The translations under genes were made by a program, and so were the position numbers. The notes under the pieces are model-generated. The model was not told the DNA's origin. It made no database searches and was given only the letters and a program-made list of their open reading frames with translations. A DNA stretch of 64,000 nucleotides from assembly GCF_000331005.1 (NCBI RefSeq), contig NZ_AEJB01000070.1:1-64000 (forward strand), read 5' to 3'. The first letter of the stretch is position 1. Each line of letters opens with the position of its first letter. This document shows, piece by piece, positions 27,117-36,441 of this stretch. This DNA is from Streptomyces turgidiscabies Car8 (GTDB lineage: Bacteria > Actinomycetota > Actinomycetes > Streptomycetales > Streptomycetaceae).

Positions 27117-28367
27117 TCAGACGGGCGGCGCGGCCTCGTCCGTGGGCAGGGGCAGTGCCTGGCGGGCCTTGGGCAGGATGTTGACGATGTAGTCCTTGAC
27201 CGCCGTGTCCAGGCCGATGTCGTGCTGCGCCCGCTCGGAGAGGAACCAGCGGTGCTCCAGCAGCTGGTGGTAGATCTCGGCGGGGTCCACGTTCCCCCGC
27301 AGTTCGCGCGGCACCTCCCGGACGGTCGGCCGGAACACCTCACGCACCCACCGGTGCGCGAGGACCTCCGGGCTGGCACCCAGGGGGTCGCCCGGCTCGT
27401 AGTCGTCCTGGGTGGCCATCCAGCTCTCCAGGTCGCTCAGGAGCCGCCGAGCCTGGTTCTCCTCGGTGTCGAGCCCGGTCAGCCGCAGCAGCTGCCGCTG
27501 GTGATGACCGGCGTCGACGACCTTCGGTACGAAGGTCACGGTGTCGCCGTTCGACGAGTGCTCGATCTGCATCTCGGCCACGTCGAAACCGAGCTCGTTG
27601 AGGCGCCGGATCCGGCGCTCGATGTAGTGGTACTTGCCCGCCGGATAGACGGAGGTCCGGGTCAGTTCCTGCCACAGCCGCTGGTAGCGGGCGCAGATCT
27701 CCATGCCGAACTCGATCGGGTCCACGGAGGGGTGCAACGCCCCGGACGCCTCCAGGTCCAGCAGCTCACCGCTGATGTTGACCCGGGCGAGGTCGAGGTC
27801 GTACTCGCGCTGTCCGTCGCTGAGCTGCGGGTGCAGATCGCCCGTCTCGGCGTCGACCAGGTAGGCGGCGTAGGCGCCCGCGTCGCGCCGGAAGAGGGTG
27901 TTGGACAGGGAGCAGTCGCCCCAGGCGAACCCGGCGAGGTGGAGCCGGACGAGCAGGACGGCCAGCGCGTCCATCAGCCGGTGCATGGTGGCCGGGCGCA
28001 TCGTCGTCTCGAACATCGAGCGGTACGGCATGGAGCCGCCGAGGTGCCGGGTGATCAGCACCGGCTCCAGGGCGCCGCCCCCGTCGGTGACCCGCCCGGT
28101 GACCACGGCGAGGGGGTCGACGGCCGGGATGCCCAGCCGGTCCAGGTCCCGCAGCAGTTCGTACTCGCGCAGGGCGGGGCGTTCCGCCAGCTCCTTGACG
28201 GCTATCACCTCGTCGCCGGCGCGTGCGTAGCGCACGACGTGCCGGGAGATACCGCGCGGCAGCGGAACGAGGTAGCGGTCGGGCCACTCCTCCAGGGGGA
28301 GGTCCCACGGCAGTTCGAGCAGGAGTGCGGGATGCTCGGGGTTGGTGGCGCTGATCTGCAATGCCAT
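27117..28367 (-). CDS. DUF4032 protein with kinase-like fold
   Basis: 416 residues. The N-terminal half resembles an atypical protein/small-molecule kinase: VIAVKEL supplies the lysine, WGDCSLSNTLF a catalytic-loop Asp/Asn, and AYLVDAETGD a metal-binding Asp. The C-terminal half corresponds to DUF4032 (RYQRLWQELTRTSVY, YHYIERRIRRLNELGFDV). Unlike the pseudokinase at 8.2-9.8 kb, the key polar residues are present. The substrate is unknown. Confidence 0.85.
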   Translation of the reverse strand: MALQISATNPEHPALLLELPWDLPLEEWPDRYLVPLPRGISRHVVRYARAGDEVIAVKELAERPALREYELLRDLDRLGIPAVDPLAVVTGRVTDGGGALEPVLITRHLGGSMPYRSMFETTMRPATMHRLMDALAVLLVRLHLAGFAWGDCSLSNTLFRRDAGAYAAYLVDAETGDLHPQLSDGQREYDLDLARVNISGELLDLEASGALHPSVDPIEFGMEICARYQRLWQELTRTSVYPAGKYHYIERRIRRLNELGFDVAEMQIEHSSNGDTVTFVPKVVDAGHHQRQLLRLTGLDTEENQARRLLSDLESWMATQDDYEPGDPLGASPEVLAHRWVREVFRPTVREVPRELRGNVDPAEIYHQLLEHRWFLSERAQHDIGLDTAVKDYIVNILPKARQALPLPTDEAAPPV

Positions 28368-28421
28368 GGCTCGACCGTTCTCGTTTTGCTGGTGATCGTC
28401 ACCTCACTGTAGAGCGCCGCC

Positions 28422-29162
28422 TCACAGCGCCCGCTCCCGCGCCTGCCCGGCCGCCTCCAGCACGCTGCCGTGGTGCACGGGCCCGTGCCCGGGCAGTACG
28501 ACGTCGGCCTGGAGCTTCGCCAGCAGGTCCAGGGAGGCCAGCGCACGCGCGCGCTCGCGGTGGAACATGTCCGGCAGCAGCTGCGGGCCCTTGAGCCGCG
28601 AGGTCGGATGCCCGCTGACCAGGGCGTCACCGGAGACCACGACCCCGGCGTCCGGGAGGTGGAAGGCACAGTGCCCGTCGGTGTGCCCGGGGGTGTGGAC
28701 GGGGACGGGCCCGCCCGGCAGGTCGAGCGCCTCCGGGAACGGCAGCGGCTCGGCGACCGGGACCTGCGCGGTGCCGCCGGAGCGGATCGCGTGCACGGCC
28801 CAGGGGAGCACACCCGGCCGCCACCCGTTCTTCAGCACCTCCCCGACCGTCACCTGGTGCAGGAAGTCCCGGCGCGCGTGCGGTACTTCGGCCTCGTGCG
28901 TCAGCACCGGCGTGCCGTAGGCGGAGCGCAGGTACTCGGCCGAGCCGATGTGGTCGTTGTGGGCGTGCGTGACGAGTATCGCCGCGACCGCCTCCGGTGA
29001 ACTGCCCACCTGCGCCAGCGAGTCGAGGACCAGCTGCCGGTCGCCGGGGTATCCGGTGTCGATCAGGGTGGCGGCGTCCCCCTCGGTGAGGATCACCCAG
29101 TTGGTGTTGCTCCCGTGTACGAGGTAAATGCCATCGGCGACTTGCTGGACGTCTGCCCGCAT
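28422..29162 (-). CDS. Metallo-beta-lactamase fold hydrolase
   Basis: 246 residues with the zinc motif HAHNDHIG, an N-terminal YLVHGSNTNWVILTEGD strand pair, HTPGHTDGHCAFHLP and VSGDALVSGHP, and a terminal LPGHGPVHHG. Full length for the glyoxalase II-like MBL superfamily. It probably hydrolyses a thioester or ester; the substrate is not deducible. Confidence 0.92.
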   Translation of the reverse strand: MRADVQQVADGIYLVHGSNTNWVILTEGDAATLIDTGYPGDRQLVLDSLAQVGSSPEAVAAILVTHAHNDHIGSAEYLRSAYGTPVLTHEAEVPHARRDFLHQVTVGEVLKNGWRPGVLPWAVHAIRSGGTAQVPVAEPLPFPEALDLPGGPVPVHTPGHTDGHCAFHLPDAGVVVSGDALVSGHPTSRLKGPQLLPDMFHRERARALASLDLLAKLQADVVLPGHGPVHHGSVLEAAGQARERAL

Positions 29163-29253
29163 GATCTTCCCGTTCTGCAGTTCGCTGCCGGATGACGCAC
29201 AGCAAAGCAGACGGCGCCGGAGTGGATCACGACGGGGCTCACCTCTCGGCGTC

Positions 29254-29880
29254 TCACCGCACCCCGCGCGGCCGGAACTGGATGCTGATGCGAGGGCCCG
29301 TGGCGCGTGTGCTCTTGGGAACGGCGTGCTCCCAGGTCCGCTGACAGGAGCCGCCCATCACGATCAGGTCCCCGTGTCCCAGCGCGCGCCGAATCGTCTC
29401 GCCGCCGCGCACCGGCCGCAGCAGGAGGTCGCGTGGCGTGCCCACGGAGACGATCGCGACCATGGTGTTCTCGCGCGCACCGCGCCCGGTCCGGTCCCCG
29501 TGCCAGGCGACGCTGTCCCGCCCGTCCCGGTAGTGACACAGCCCGGCCGTGGCGAACGGCTCCCCGAGCTCGGCTGCGTATTGCGCGCCGAGCGCGTCCC
29601 GCGCGCGGGACAGCACCGGGTGCGGCAGGGCGTCCCCCTCGCCGTAGAAGGCCAGCAGCCTCGGTACGTCCACGACGTGGTCGTACATCTTCCGGCGCTC
29701 GGCCCGCCAGGGGACCTCGGCCGCCAGCTGTTCGAACAGGGCGTCCGCTCCGTGCAGCCAGCCGGGCAGTTCGTCGATCCAGGCGCCGTGCCCCAGCGGT
29801 GTACGGCGCATTCCGGCCAGGGAGCCGAGCCGTACCTCGTCCGTCTGGTCGAAGAGGGAGCCCTGGAGATGCGCGGTCAT
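29254..29880 (-). CDS. AlkB-like 2-oxoglutarate/Fe(II) dioxygenase
   Basis: 208 residues. Iron ligands are the His and Asp in VAWHGDRTG and the His in TWEHAVPK; the 2-oxoglutarate-binding arginine lies in RISIQFRPRG. The substrate lid has LLAFYGEG. It oxidatively demethylates alkylated bases in DNA/RNA. Divergent from the TetR gene across the tandem operators at 29958-29990. Confidence 0.92.
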   Translation of the reverse strand: MTAHLQGSLFDQTDEVRLGSLAGMRRTPLGHGAWIDELPGWLHGADALFEQLAAEVPWRAERRKMYDHVVDVPRLLAFYGEGDALPHPVLSRARDALGAQYAAELGEPFATAGLCHYRDGRDSVAWHGDRTGRGARENTMVAIVSVGTPRDLLLRPVRGGETIRRALGHGDLIVMGGSCQRTWEHAVPKSTRATGPRISIQFRPRGVR

Positions 29881-29957
29881 GGCATCAGCGTACTCCCGGA
29901 TTCGAATATGCGTTCCTATTTAGGGGTGGCGGGATCCCATCCATTCCGAACCCTTTG

Positions 29958-29990
29958 GATACATCGATGTATCGGATACATTCGCGTATC
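29958..29990. promoter_or_regulatory. Two tandem 16-bp palindromes, probable TetR operators
   Basis: GATACATCGATGTATC (29958-29973) is a perfect palindrome. GATACATTCGCGTATC (29975-29990) is an imperfect second copy 17 bases on. They lie 17-48 bases before the TetR start, between it and alkB. Two sites about 1.6 helical turns apart suit cooperative binding of two repressor dimers and likely autoregulation of the TetR/FAD-dehydrogenase operon. Confidence 0.75.
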
Positions 29991-30006
29991 GAACGGAGGG
30001 CCGGAC

Positions 30007-30648
30007 ATGGCGGTCGAGGGAACGACGGGGCGGGTGACCAAGCGCCGGGTGCGGACGCGGGCCAACCTGCTGGAGGCCGCCTTCGCGGTGTTCGCCGCGA
30101 AGGGGTTCGGGCGCGTCTCCATCGAGGAGGTCTGCGAGGCCGCCGGCTACAGCAGGGGCGCCTTCTACTCGAACTTCGACAGCCTCGACGAACTGTTCTT
30201 CGCCCTCTACACGGACCGCGCCGGTCTGATCGCCGACCAGGTCGCGGGCGCCCTCGCCCTGGACGGCCCGGGTCTCGACGTCCCCGCGGCCGTCGACCGG
30301 GTCACCGAGGTGCTGCTGCTCGACCTGGACTGGCTGCTGGTCAAGACCGACTTCCTGGTCCACGCGGCCCGGATCCCGGCCGTCGCCCAGACCCTCCTGG
30401 AACACCGCGAGCGGCTGCGGCGGGCCGTCGCGGAGCGACTCGCCCGGGCCACCGGACACACCGAACTGCCCGTCGTACTCGGTGACACCGAGGGCGCCGC
30501 CCACGCGGTGATCGCCGCGTACGACGGGGTCACGACCCAACTGCTGCTGGACAAGGACGTCGAGCACGCGCGCGCGTGGCTGAAGCAGCTGCTCACCGCA
30601 CTGCTCACCGACGGCCCTGACAACCCGACCGCGCGCAGCGGCGGATGA
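30007..30648 (+). CDS. TetR family transcriptional regulator
   Basis: 213 residues from the ATG at 30007 (CGGAGGG site). The HTH is RANLLEAAFAVFAAKGFGRV, then SIEEVCEAAGYSRGAFYSNF. The C-terminal ligand domain is large. It lies directly behind two palindromes and 17 bases before the FAD dehydrogenase gene, so it is likely a local repressor of itself and that enzyme. Confidence 0.93.
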   Translation: MAVEGTTGRVTKRRVRTRANLLEAAFAVFAAKGFGRVSIEEVCEAAGYSRGAFYSNFDSLDELFFALYTDRAGLIADQVAGALALDGPGLDVPAAVDRVTEVLLLDLDWLLVKTDFLVHAARIPAVAQTLLEHRERLRRAVAERLARATGHTELPVVLGDTEGAAHAVIAAYDGVTTQLLLDKDVEHARAWLKQLLTALLTDGPDNPTARSGG

Positions 30649-30665
30649 GAGAGGGAACAATCGCC

Positions 30666-32339
30666 ATGGATGCGGACGTCATCGTCGTCGGAGCCGGCCT
30701 CGCCGGACTGGTCGCGGCCCACGAGCTGACCAGCAAGGGCCGACGGGTCGCACTCGTCGACCAGGAGAACGCCGCCAACCTCGGCGGGCAGGCCTTCTGG
30801 TCCTTCGGCGGGCTCTTCCTCGTCGACTCCCCGGAACAGCGGCGAGTGGGCATCAAGGACTCCTTCGACCTCGCCTGGAGCGACTGGCAGGGCAGCGCCG
30901 GATTCGACCGCGTCGACGACGAGGACTCCTGGGCGGTGAAATGGGCGCGCGCCTACGTCGAGTTCGCGGCCGGGGAGAAGCGGTCCTGGCTCGCCGGTCA
31001 CGGCATCTCGTTCCTGCCGACGGTCGGCTGGGCGGAGCGCGGTGACCTGCGCGCCCACGGGCACGGCAACTCCGTACCCCGCTTCCACGTGTCGTGGGGC
31101 ACGGGCACCGGGGTCGTCGAACCGTTCGTCCTCAGCGCCAAGCAGGCGTCCCGCGCCGGACTGCTGACCTTCTACCACCGTCACCAGGTCGACGAACTCG
31201 TCGTCACGGAGGGCGCCGTGCGCGGTGTACGCGGCACGGTCCTCGCCGAGGACACCTCCGCGCGCGGAGTGGCCTCCAACCGGGAGCGGATCGGCGACTT
31301 CGAACTCACCGCCCAGGCCGTGGTCGTCACCACCGGCGGCATCGGCGCCAACCACGACATCGTGCGCCGCTACTGGCCCGAGCGGCTCGGCACGGCGCCG
31401 GCCAACATGGTCACCGGTGTGCCCGCCTACGTCGACGGGCGGATGCTCGACATCAGCGCCGAGGCCGGAGTCCGCCTCGTCAACCGCGACCGGATGTGGC
31501 ACTACACCGAGGGCATCCAGAACTGGAACCCGATCTGGCCCGGCCACGGCATCCGCATCCTGCCCGGCCCGTCGTCCATGTGGTTCGACGCGCTCGGCCG
31601 CCGCCTGCCCGACCCCTGCCTGCCCGGTTACGACACCCTCGGCACCCTCAAGTACCTGCGTACCACCGAGGACATCGCCGAGCACGACCACTCCTGGTTC
31701 ATCCTCACCCAGCGGATCATCGAGAAGGAGTTCGCCCTCTCGGGCTCCGAGCAGAACCCCGACATCACGGCCAAGAACCGCAAGGCCTTCCTCAAGGAAC
31801 GCATCCTCGGCAAGGGCGCCCCCGGCCCGGTGGCCGACTTCGTGAAGCACGGCGCGGACTTCGTGGTCGCGGGCTCCCTCGACCAACTCGTCGTCAAGAT
31901 GAACGAGCTGACCGACAAGCCGCTCCTCGACGTGGACCGGGTGCGCCGCCAGATCGAGGCCCGCGACCTCCAGATCGCCAACCCCTACAGCAAGGACGCG
32001 CAGGTCCAGGGCATCCGCAACTCCCGCCGCTACATCGGCGACCGGCTCGGCCGCACCGCCGTCCCGCACCGCATCCTCGACCCCGAGGCCGGTCCGCTCA
32101 TCGGCGTCAAACTCCACACCCTGACCCGTAAGACCCTCGGCGGCATCCAGACGGACCTCGACTCACGCGCGCTGGGTGCGACGGGCGAGCCCGTCGACGG
32201 GCTGTACGCGGCCGGTGAGGTCGCCGGCTTCGGCGGCGGCGGTGTGCACGGCTACAACGCCCTGGAGGGCACGTTCCTCGGCGGCTGCCTGTTCTCGGGC
32301 CGCGCGGCGGGGCGGGCGGCGGCCCGGGCGACCGCCTGA
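30666..32339 (+). CDS. FAD-binding dehydrogenase (fumarate-reductase/3-ketosteroid-dehydrogenase-like)
   Basis: 557 residues starting at the ATG at 30666 (GAGAGGGA site). The N-terminal Rossmann motif is VIVVGAGLAGLVAAHEL, followed by NLGGQAFWSFGGLFLV. The C-terminal FAD contacts are LYAAGEVAGFGGGGVHG and LEGTFLGGCLFSGR. The family contains flavin dehydrogenases acting on steroids or related ketones; specificity is not readable. It forms an operon with the TetR gene. The cholesterol-oxidase-like gene at 2.3 kb is another possible steroid enzyme, but not linked. Confidence 0.9.
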   Translation: MDADVIVVGAGLAGLVAAHELTSKGRRVALVDQENAANLGGQAFWSFGGLFLVDSPEQRRVGIKDSFDLAWSDWQGSAGFDRVDDEDSWAVKWARAYVEFAAGEKRSWLAGHGISFLPTVGWAERGDLRAHGHGNSVPRFHVSWGTGTGVVEPFVLSAKQASRAGLLTFYHRHQVDELVVTEGAVRGVRGTVLAEDTSARGVASNRERIGDFELTAQAVVVTTGGIGANHDIVRRYWPERLGTAPANMVTGVPAYVDGRMLDISAEAGVRLVNRDRMWHYTEGIQNWNPIWPGHGIRILPGPSSMWFDALGRRLPDPCLPGYDTLGTLKYLRTTEDIAEHDHSWFILTQRIIEKEFALSGSEQNPDITAKNRKAFLKERILGKGAPGPVADFVKHGADFVVAGSLDQLVVKMNELTDKPLLDVDRVRRQIEARDLQIANPYSKDAQVQGIRNSRRYIGDRLGRTAVPHRILDPEAGPLIGVKLHTLTRKTLGGIQTDLDSRALGATGEPVDGLYAAGEVAGFGGGGVHGYNALEGTFLGGCLFSGRAAGRAAARATA

Positions 32340-32346
32340 GATTCCT

Positions 32347-32718
32347 TCACTGCCCGCCTCCGGACGACAGCAGTTCGACCAGTACCGAGGTGTGGCTCCG
32401 CGCGGGGGACCTGGTGGCGGTCAGGAGTGTCACCGGTCCCTCGCCGGCCAGCGCGCGCAGCGCGTCCAGGGCTTCCGCCGCCTCGGGCGCGGCCAGCTCC
32501 GCCTCGTACCGGCGCCGGAACTCCTCGTACGCGTCGGAGGTGTCCTCCTGGGCGTGGTGCCAGCGGCGCAGCTCGGTCGACGGGGTGAGTGCCTTCGGCC
32601 ACTCGTCGACCCGCGCCGCGTCCTTGGACAGGCCGCGCGGCCACAGCCGGTCGACCAGGACGCGTACGCCGTCGTCCGGCTCGGGCGGTTCGTAGACGCG
32701 ACGGACGCGGACGGTCAC
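32347..32718 (-). CDS. DUF488 family protein
   Basis: 123 residues from the GTG at 32718 with GGAGG six bases upstream. Family motifs are RVLVDRLWPRGLSKDAA, WPKALTPSTELRRWH and GPVTLLTATRSPARSH. It is a small cytoplasmic alpha/beta protein of unknown function. It is convergent with the FAD dehydrogenase. Confidence 0.9.
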   Translation of the reverse strand: MTVRVRRVYEPPEPDDGVRVLVDRLWPRGLSKDAARVDEWPKALTPSTELRRWHHAQEDTSDAYEEFRRRYEAELAAPEAAEALDALRALAGEGPVTLLTATRSPARSHTSVLVELLSSGGGQ

Positions 32719-32874
32719 GGTGAACCTCCGGCGGGGCGGGGAAAGAGGGCCGAAAGAATGATGTGGCCGGTCTCGGTGACTCGCAACTTGACCAGAAGGA
32801 GGAGGAATCCGCGCGGTGGCGCCTCTAGGGTGAAAGACCTGAAGATGATCAGACCCATCACCGTAGGAGCTCGC

Positions 32875-34299
32875 GTGAGACCCCCCAGGAAGTACGCAGG
32901 CAGACGCACCGCAGTCCTCCGCCGTGACGCCGTCGTCGCGACGGTGCCCGTGGCTCTCGCGGCCCTGCTGGCCGCCGCCGCACCCGCCGGAGCCGCGACG
33001 ACGGGCACCTCCGGCGTCGGCGACCCGTACTTCCCGCTGTCCGGCAACGGCGGCTACCACGTCGCCCACTACGACCTGAACCTCCGCTACGACCCCGTGA
33101 GCCGCCGCCTCGACGGCAAGGCCGTACTCACCGTCCGCGCCACCCAGAAGCTGACCCGCTTCAACCTCGACCTCAGCGGCCTGAAGGTCACCGCCCTCAC
33201 CGTCGACCGCGTGAAGGCCGGCTTCCGGCGCTCCGGGCAGGAACTGATCGTGAGCCCGCGCCGCGCCCTGAACAAGAACCAGACGTTCCAGGTCGCCGTC
33301 ACCTACACCGGTGTCCCCAAGGCCGTCATCGACCCGGACGGCTCGAAGGACGGCTGGATCGCCACCGACGACGGCGTGTTCGTCGCCGGTGAACCGCAGG
33401 GCTCCATGAGCTGGTTCCCCGGCAACAACCACCCCAAGGACAAGGCCTCGTACGACTTCACGATCACCGTCCCCCAGGGACGCACCGCGGTCGCCAACGG
33501 TGTCCTCGTGAGCCAGAAGACAGCGGGCGGCAAGTCCACCTTCCGCTGGCGCCAGACCGAGCCGATGGCCGCCTACCTGGCCACGGCCACGGTCGGGAAG
33601 TTCAAGGTCGAGCAGTACACCACGCGCGGCGGCATCAAGGTCTACAACGCCGTCGACCCGCGCGAGGCCACCGCCGCCGCGCCCGTGCTGAAGAAACTGC
33701 CGTCCGTCCTGGACTGGGAGGCCAAGCTCTTCGGCCCCTACCCGTACAAGGCCGCCGGAGCCATCGTCGACCGCGCCCCGCAGGTCGGCTTCGCGCTGGA
33801 GACACAGACCCGTCCCGTGTACGACCGGGCACCCGACCTGAGCACCGTCGTCCACGAGAGCGCGCACCAGTGGTTCGGCGACTCCGTCGCCCTCACCACC
33901 TGGAAGGACATCTGGCTCAACGAGGGCTTCGCGACGTACACGGAGTGGCTGTACGAGGAGCAGCACGGCGGCCCGAGCGCCCAGAAGACCTTCGACGGCC
34001 TGTACGCCACGGCCAAGGACGACGATCTGTGGTCGTTCCCGCCCGCCGACCCGGGCAGCGGCGCGAACATCTTCGACAGGCCCGTCTACGACCGCGGTGC
34101 CATGGCCCTGCACAAGCTCCGCAAGGCGGTCGGTGACCCGGCCTTCTTCAAGATCCTGCGCACCTGGGCGACCGAGCACCGGGGCGGGCACGGTACGACC
34201 GCCCAGTTCACCGCCCTCGCCGAGCGCGTCTCCGGCAAGGATCTGGACCAGCTGTTCCTGACCTGGATCGGCACCAAGGGCAAGCCCTCCGCGCCGTAG
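32875..34299 (+). CDS. Secreted M1 family metallopeptidase
   Basis: 474 residues from the GTG at 32875, preceded by GTAGGAG; earlier in-frame starts at 32830 and 32845 lack such a site. A basic signal peptide (RRTAVLRRDAVVATVPVALAALLAAAAPAGA) is followed by an M1 beta domain. The catalytic domain has HESAHQWFGDSVALTTWKDIWLNEG, giving the HEXXH-18-E zinc site, and GFALE in place of the GAMEN exopeptidase motif. It lacks the long C-terminal helical domain of large aminopeptidases. It probably trims peptides outside the cell. Confidence 0.9.
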   Translation: MRPPRKYAGRRTAVLRRDAVVATVPVALAALLAAAAPAGAATTGTSGVGDPYFPLSGNGGYHVAHYDLNLRYDPVSRRLDGKAVLTVRATQKLTRFNLDLSGLKVTALTVDRVKAGFRRSGQELIVSPRRALNKNQTFQVAVTYTGVPKAVIDPDGSKDGWIATDDGVFVAGEPQGSMSWFPGNNHPKDKASYDFTITVPQGRTAVANGVLVSQKTAGGKSTFRWRQTEPMAAYLATATVGKFKVEQYTTRGGIKVYNAVDPREATAAAPVLKKLPSVLDWEAKLFGPYPYKAAGAIVDRAPQVGFALETQTRPVYDRAPDLSTVVHESAHQWFGDSVALTTWKDIWLNEGFATYTEWLYEEQHGGPSAQKTFDGLYATAKDDDLWSFPPADPGSGANIFDRPVYDRGAMALHKLRKAVGDPAFFKILRTWATEHRGGHGTTAQFTALAERVSGKDLDQLFLTWIGTKGKPSAP

Positions 34300-34320
34300 A
34301 ACCGCGCCGTGGAACCGCCG

Positions 34321-34346
34321 GCTCCCCGGGTTTCGGCCCGGGGAGC
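34321..34346. terminator. Bidirectional terminator hairpin
   Basis: GCTCCCCGGG-TTTCGG-CCCGGGGAGC, a perfect ten-base stem with a six-base loop between the convergent M1 peptidase and saccharopine-dehydrogenase-like genes. No long T tract follows, as is common in Streptomyces. Confidence 0.75.
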
Positions 34347-34351
34347 GCACC

Positions 34352-35569
34352 TCACTGCTCGCGCAGGCCCCACGGCGAGCCGTACGCCGTCAGCAGGTCC
34401 AGGAAGGGGCGCGCCGGGAACGCCTCCGGGCCGAGGACACCCGAGCCGGACCAGGCGCCGGTGGCGACGAGTTCCAGGGCGACGACCGGATTGACGGCCG
34501 TCTGCCACACCACGGCCTGGGAGCCGTACTCCGCCATGGACCACTGGTTGTCGACCACGTGGTAGAGGTACACCTCGCGGGGCGCCCCGTCCTTCGTGCC
34601 CTTGACCCAGGTCCCCGCGCACGTCTTGCCGTGCATACGGTCGCCCAGTGTCGCCGGGTCGGGCAGACAGGCGGCGACGACATCCCGGGGCGACACGGCG
34701 ACGGGTCCTGCGGCGCTCGGGACGGTCACGGGGTCGGTGCGGTCCAGGCCGAGCAGATGGAGCGTCCTGAGGGTCTGGATGAACTCCTCGCCCAGGCCGT
34801 ACTTGAAGGTGACGCGGCGCGCGTCGATCCAGCGCGGCACGAGCAGCACCTCCTCGTGCTCGACGTTCACGCACTCCACCGGTCCGATGCCCTCGGGGAA
34901 GTCGAACACCTCGGGTTCGCTGAAGGGCGGTGTGGTGAACCAGCCTCGGCCGGACTCGTAGACGACCGGCGGGTTGAGGCATTCCTCGATCGTGGTCCAG
35001 ATGCTGAAGGACGGCGCGAAGTCGTAGCCGTCGACGGTGAGATTCGCTCCGTCGCGGATACCGATCTCCTCGATCTCGTCGAAGAGTTCGTCGGCGGCGT
35101 ACCGGGCGAACACATCGGACATGCCCGGCTCCACACCCATGCCGACCAGGGCCAGCGCGCCCGCCTTCGCCCACTCGTCGCCCGCAGCGAACTGTTCGTC
35201 GCCGAGCTTGACCCCGCACAGCTCGTGCGGCCGCTCGGCGTGCGGGCGGGACAGGGACATCGCCATGTCGAGATAGGTGACCCCGGCGGCGCGGGCCGCG
35301 CGGAACAGCGGCATCACGAAGCGCGGGTCGGTCGCGTTGAGCAGCACGTCGCACCCGTGCCGGGCCAGCAGCTCCGCCACCGCACTCTCGTCGGACGCGT
35401 CGACCCGCTCCGCCACGAACCGCTCCCCGGTGTCGAGCGCCGTGACCGCGGCCTCGGCCCGCGCCGGGTCGTAGTCGGCCACGACCATCAGGTCGAAGAA
35501 GGAGCGCCGGGCGGCGATCCGGGTGATCGCGGTCCCCACACCGCCGGCTCCCACGAGTAGCACACGCAT
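34352..35569 (-). CDS. Saccharopine dehydrogenase family oxidoreductase
   Basis: 405 residues; the ATG at 35569 has GGGAG upstream. The N-terminal NAD(P)-binding motif is VLLVGAGGVGTAITRIA, followed by the family's DATDP-like LLNATDPRF and GVTYLDMAMSL. The large C-terminal domain matches the Lys1/homospermidine-synthase-like superfamily. The natural substrate is unknown. Divergent from a TetR gene 107 bases away. Confidence 0.88.
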   Translation of the reverse strand: MRVLLVGAGGVGTAITRIAARRSFFDLMVVADYDPARAEAAVTALDTGERFVAERVDASDESAVAELLARHGCDVLLNATDPRFVMPLFRAARAAGVTYLDMAMSLSRPHAERPHELCGVKLGDEQFAAGDEWAKAGALALVGMGVEPGMSDVFARYAADELFDEIEEIGIRDGANLTVDGYDFAPSFSIWTTIEECLNPPVVYESGRGWFTTPPFSEPEVFDFPEGIGPVECVNVEHEEVLLVPRWIDARRVTFKYGLGEEFIQTLRTLHLLGLDRTDPVTVPSAAGPVAVSPRDVVAACLPDPATLGDRMHGKTCAGTWVKGTKDGAPREVYLYHVVDNQWSMAEYGSQAVVWQTAVNPVVALELVATGAWSGSGVLGPEAFPARPFLDLLTAYGSPWGLREQ

Positions 35570-35615
35570 GGCAAAACTCCCTTTTGTAAAGGTTCCGACG
35601 CCGTTGTCCGCCGAT

Positions 35616-35652
35616 CCAACGCCGTGCCGTCACCTAAGGTCAATGGCGTTGG
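35616..35652. promoter_or_regulatory. Dispersed inverted repeat in a divergent promoter
   Basis: CCAACGCC (35616-35623) and GGCGTTGG (35645-35652) are exact inverted copies separated by 21 bases, between the saccharopine-dehydrogenase-like gene and the TetR gene. They could be two half-sites or the arms of an operator for that TetR protein. Confidence 0.4.
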
Positions 35653-35676
35653 CATAAGAGACGCGGGGAGGTGCCT

Positions 35677-36408
35677 GTGCCGAAGCAGGTCGTGCCGGAG
35701 GAGAAGCGGCGGCGACGCCGTCCCACGAGGGGCGGCACCGTGCTGTCCGAGCGGCTGATCGTCGACACCGCCTTGCGCATGCTCCGCGAACACGGCAGTG
35801 CCGGCCTCACCGCCCGCCGCCTGGGCCTCGCCCTGGACGCCGACCCGAGCACCCTCTACCGCTACTTCCGGGGCATGGACGATCTGACCCTCGCCATCGG
35901 TGACGCCCTCATCGGCCAGGCGCTGCACGGCTGGCGACCCACGGGGGAGTGGTCGGCGGACCTGCGGGCCATCGGGCTGCGCGTCCACGCCGTGTACGTC
36001 GCCCATCCGCAGGCCGCCGTCCTGACCGCCAGCCGGGTCACGGGCCGCGCCAACGAGCTGGCCGCCGACGAGGCCATCCTCGACGTTCTGCGCACCGCCG
36101 GTTTCCCGCTGCCGGAGACCGTACGGATCTACCACGCCTTCATCGACCAGACGCTGGCCTTCGCCGCCCTCGACGCCGCCTCCCTGGCCCTGCCGCGCGC
36201 CAGCCTCACCGCCGACGAGGACATGTGGCGCTCGACCTACGCCCGTCTGCCCCGCACCACCCACCCCCGCATCGCCGAAGCGGCCCCGCTGCTCGCCGCC
36301 CGCATGGTCGCCAGCGCCTATCCGACGGCCCTCGACATGCTGCTGGACAGCGCCGCACGGACGCTCGCCGGAGAAGACCCCGGGAGTACTTGTGATATTG
36401 AAAGCTGA
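35677..36408 (+). CDS. TetR family transcriptional regulator
   Basis: 243 residues from the GTG at 35677, six bases after GGGGAG; a GTG at 35671 would give two more residues but sits on the site itself. The HTH is VDTALRMLREHGSAGLTARR, then LALDADPSTLYRYFRGMDDL. The C-terminus resembles the TetR_C tetracycline-repressor-like class. The MFS gene follows 33 bases later and may be a target, as may the divergent oxidoreductase. Confidence 0.9.
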   Translation: MPKQVVPEEKRRRRRPTRGGTVLSERLIVDTALRMLREHGSAGLTARRLGLALDADPSTLYRYFRGMDDLTLAIGDALIGQALHGWRPTGEWSADLRAIGLRVHAVYVAHPQAAVLTASRVTGRANELAADEAILDVLRTAGFPLPETVRIYHAFIDQTLAFAALDAASLALPRASLTADEDMWRSTYARLPRTTHPRIAEAAPLLAARMVASAYPTALDMLLDSAARTLAGEDPGSTCDIES

Positions 36409-36441
36409 GCCGATTGGATGTAACGAGCAACCAGGACACCC

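Noticed and set aside
30207-32117. Long minus-strand frame opposite the FAD dehydrogenase
   Set aside because: Antisense shadow; the plus strand has Rossmann and FAD motifs and a good ribosome-binding site.
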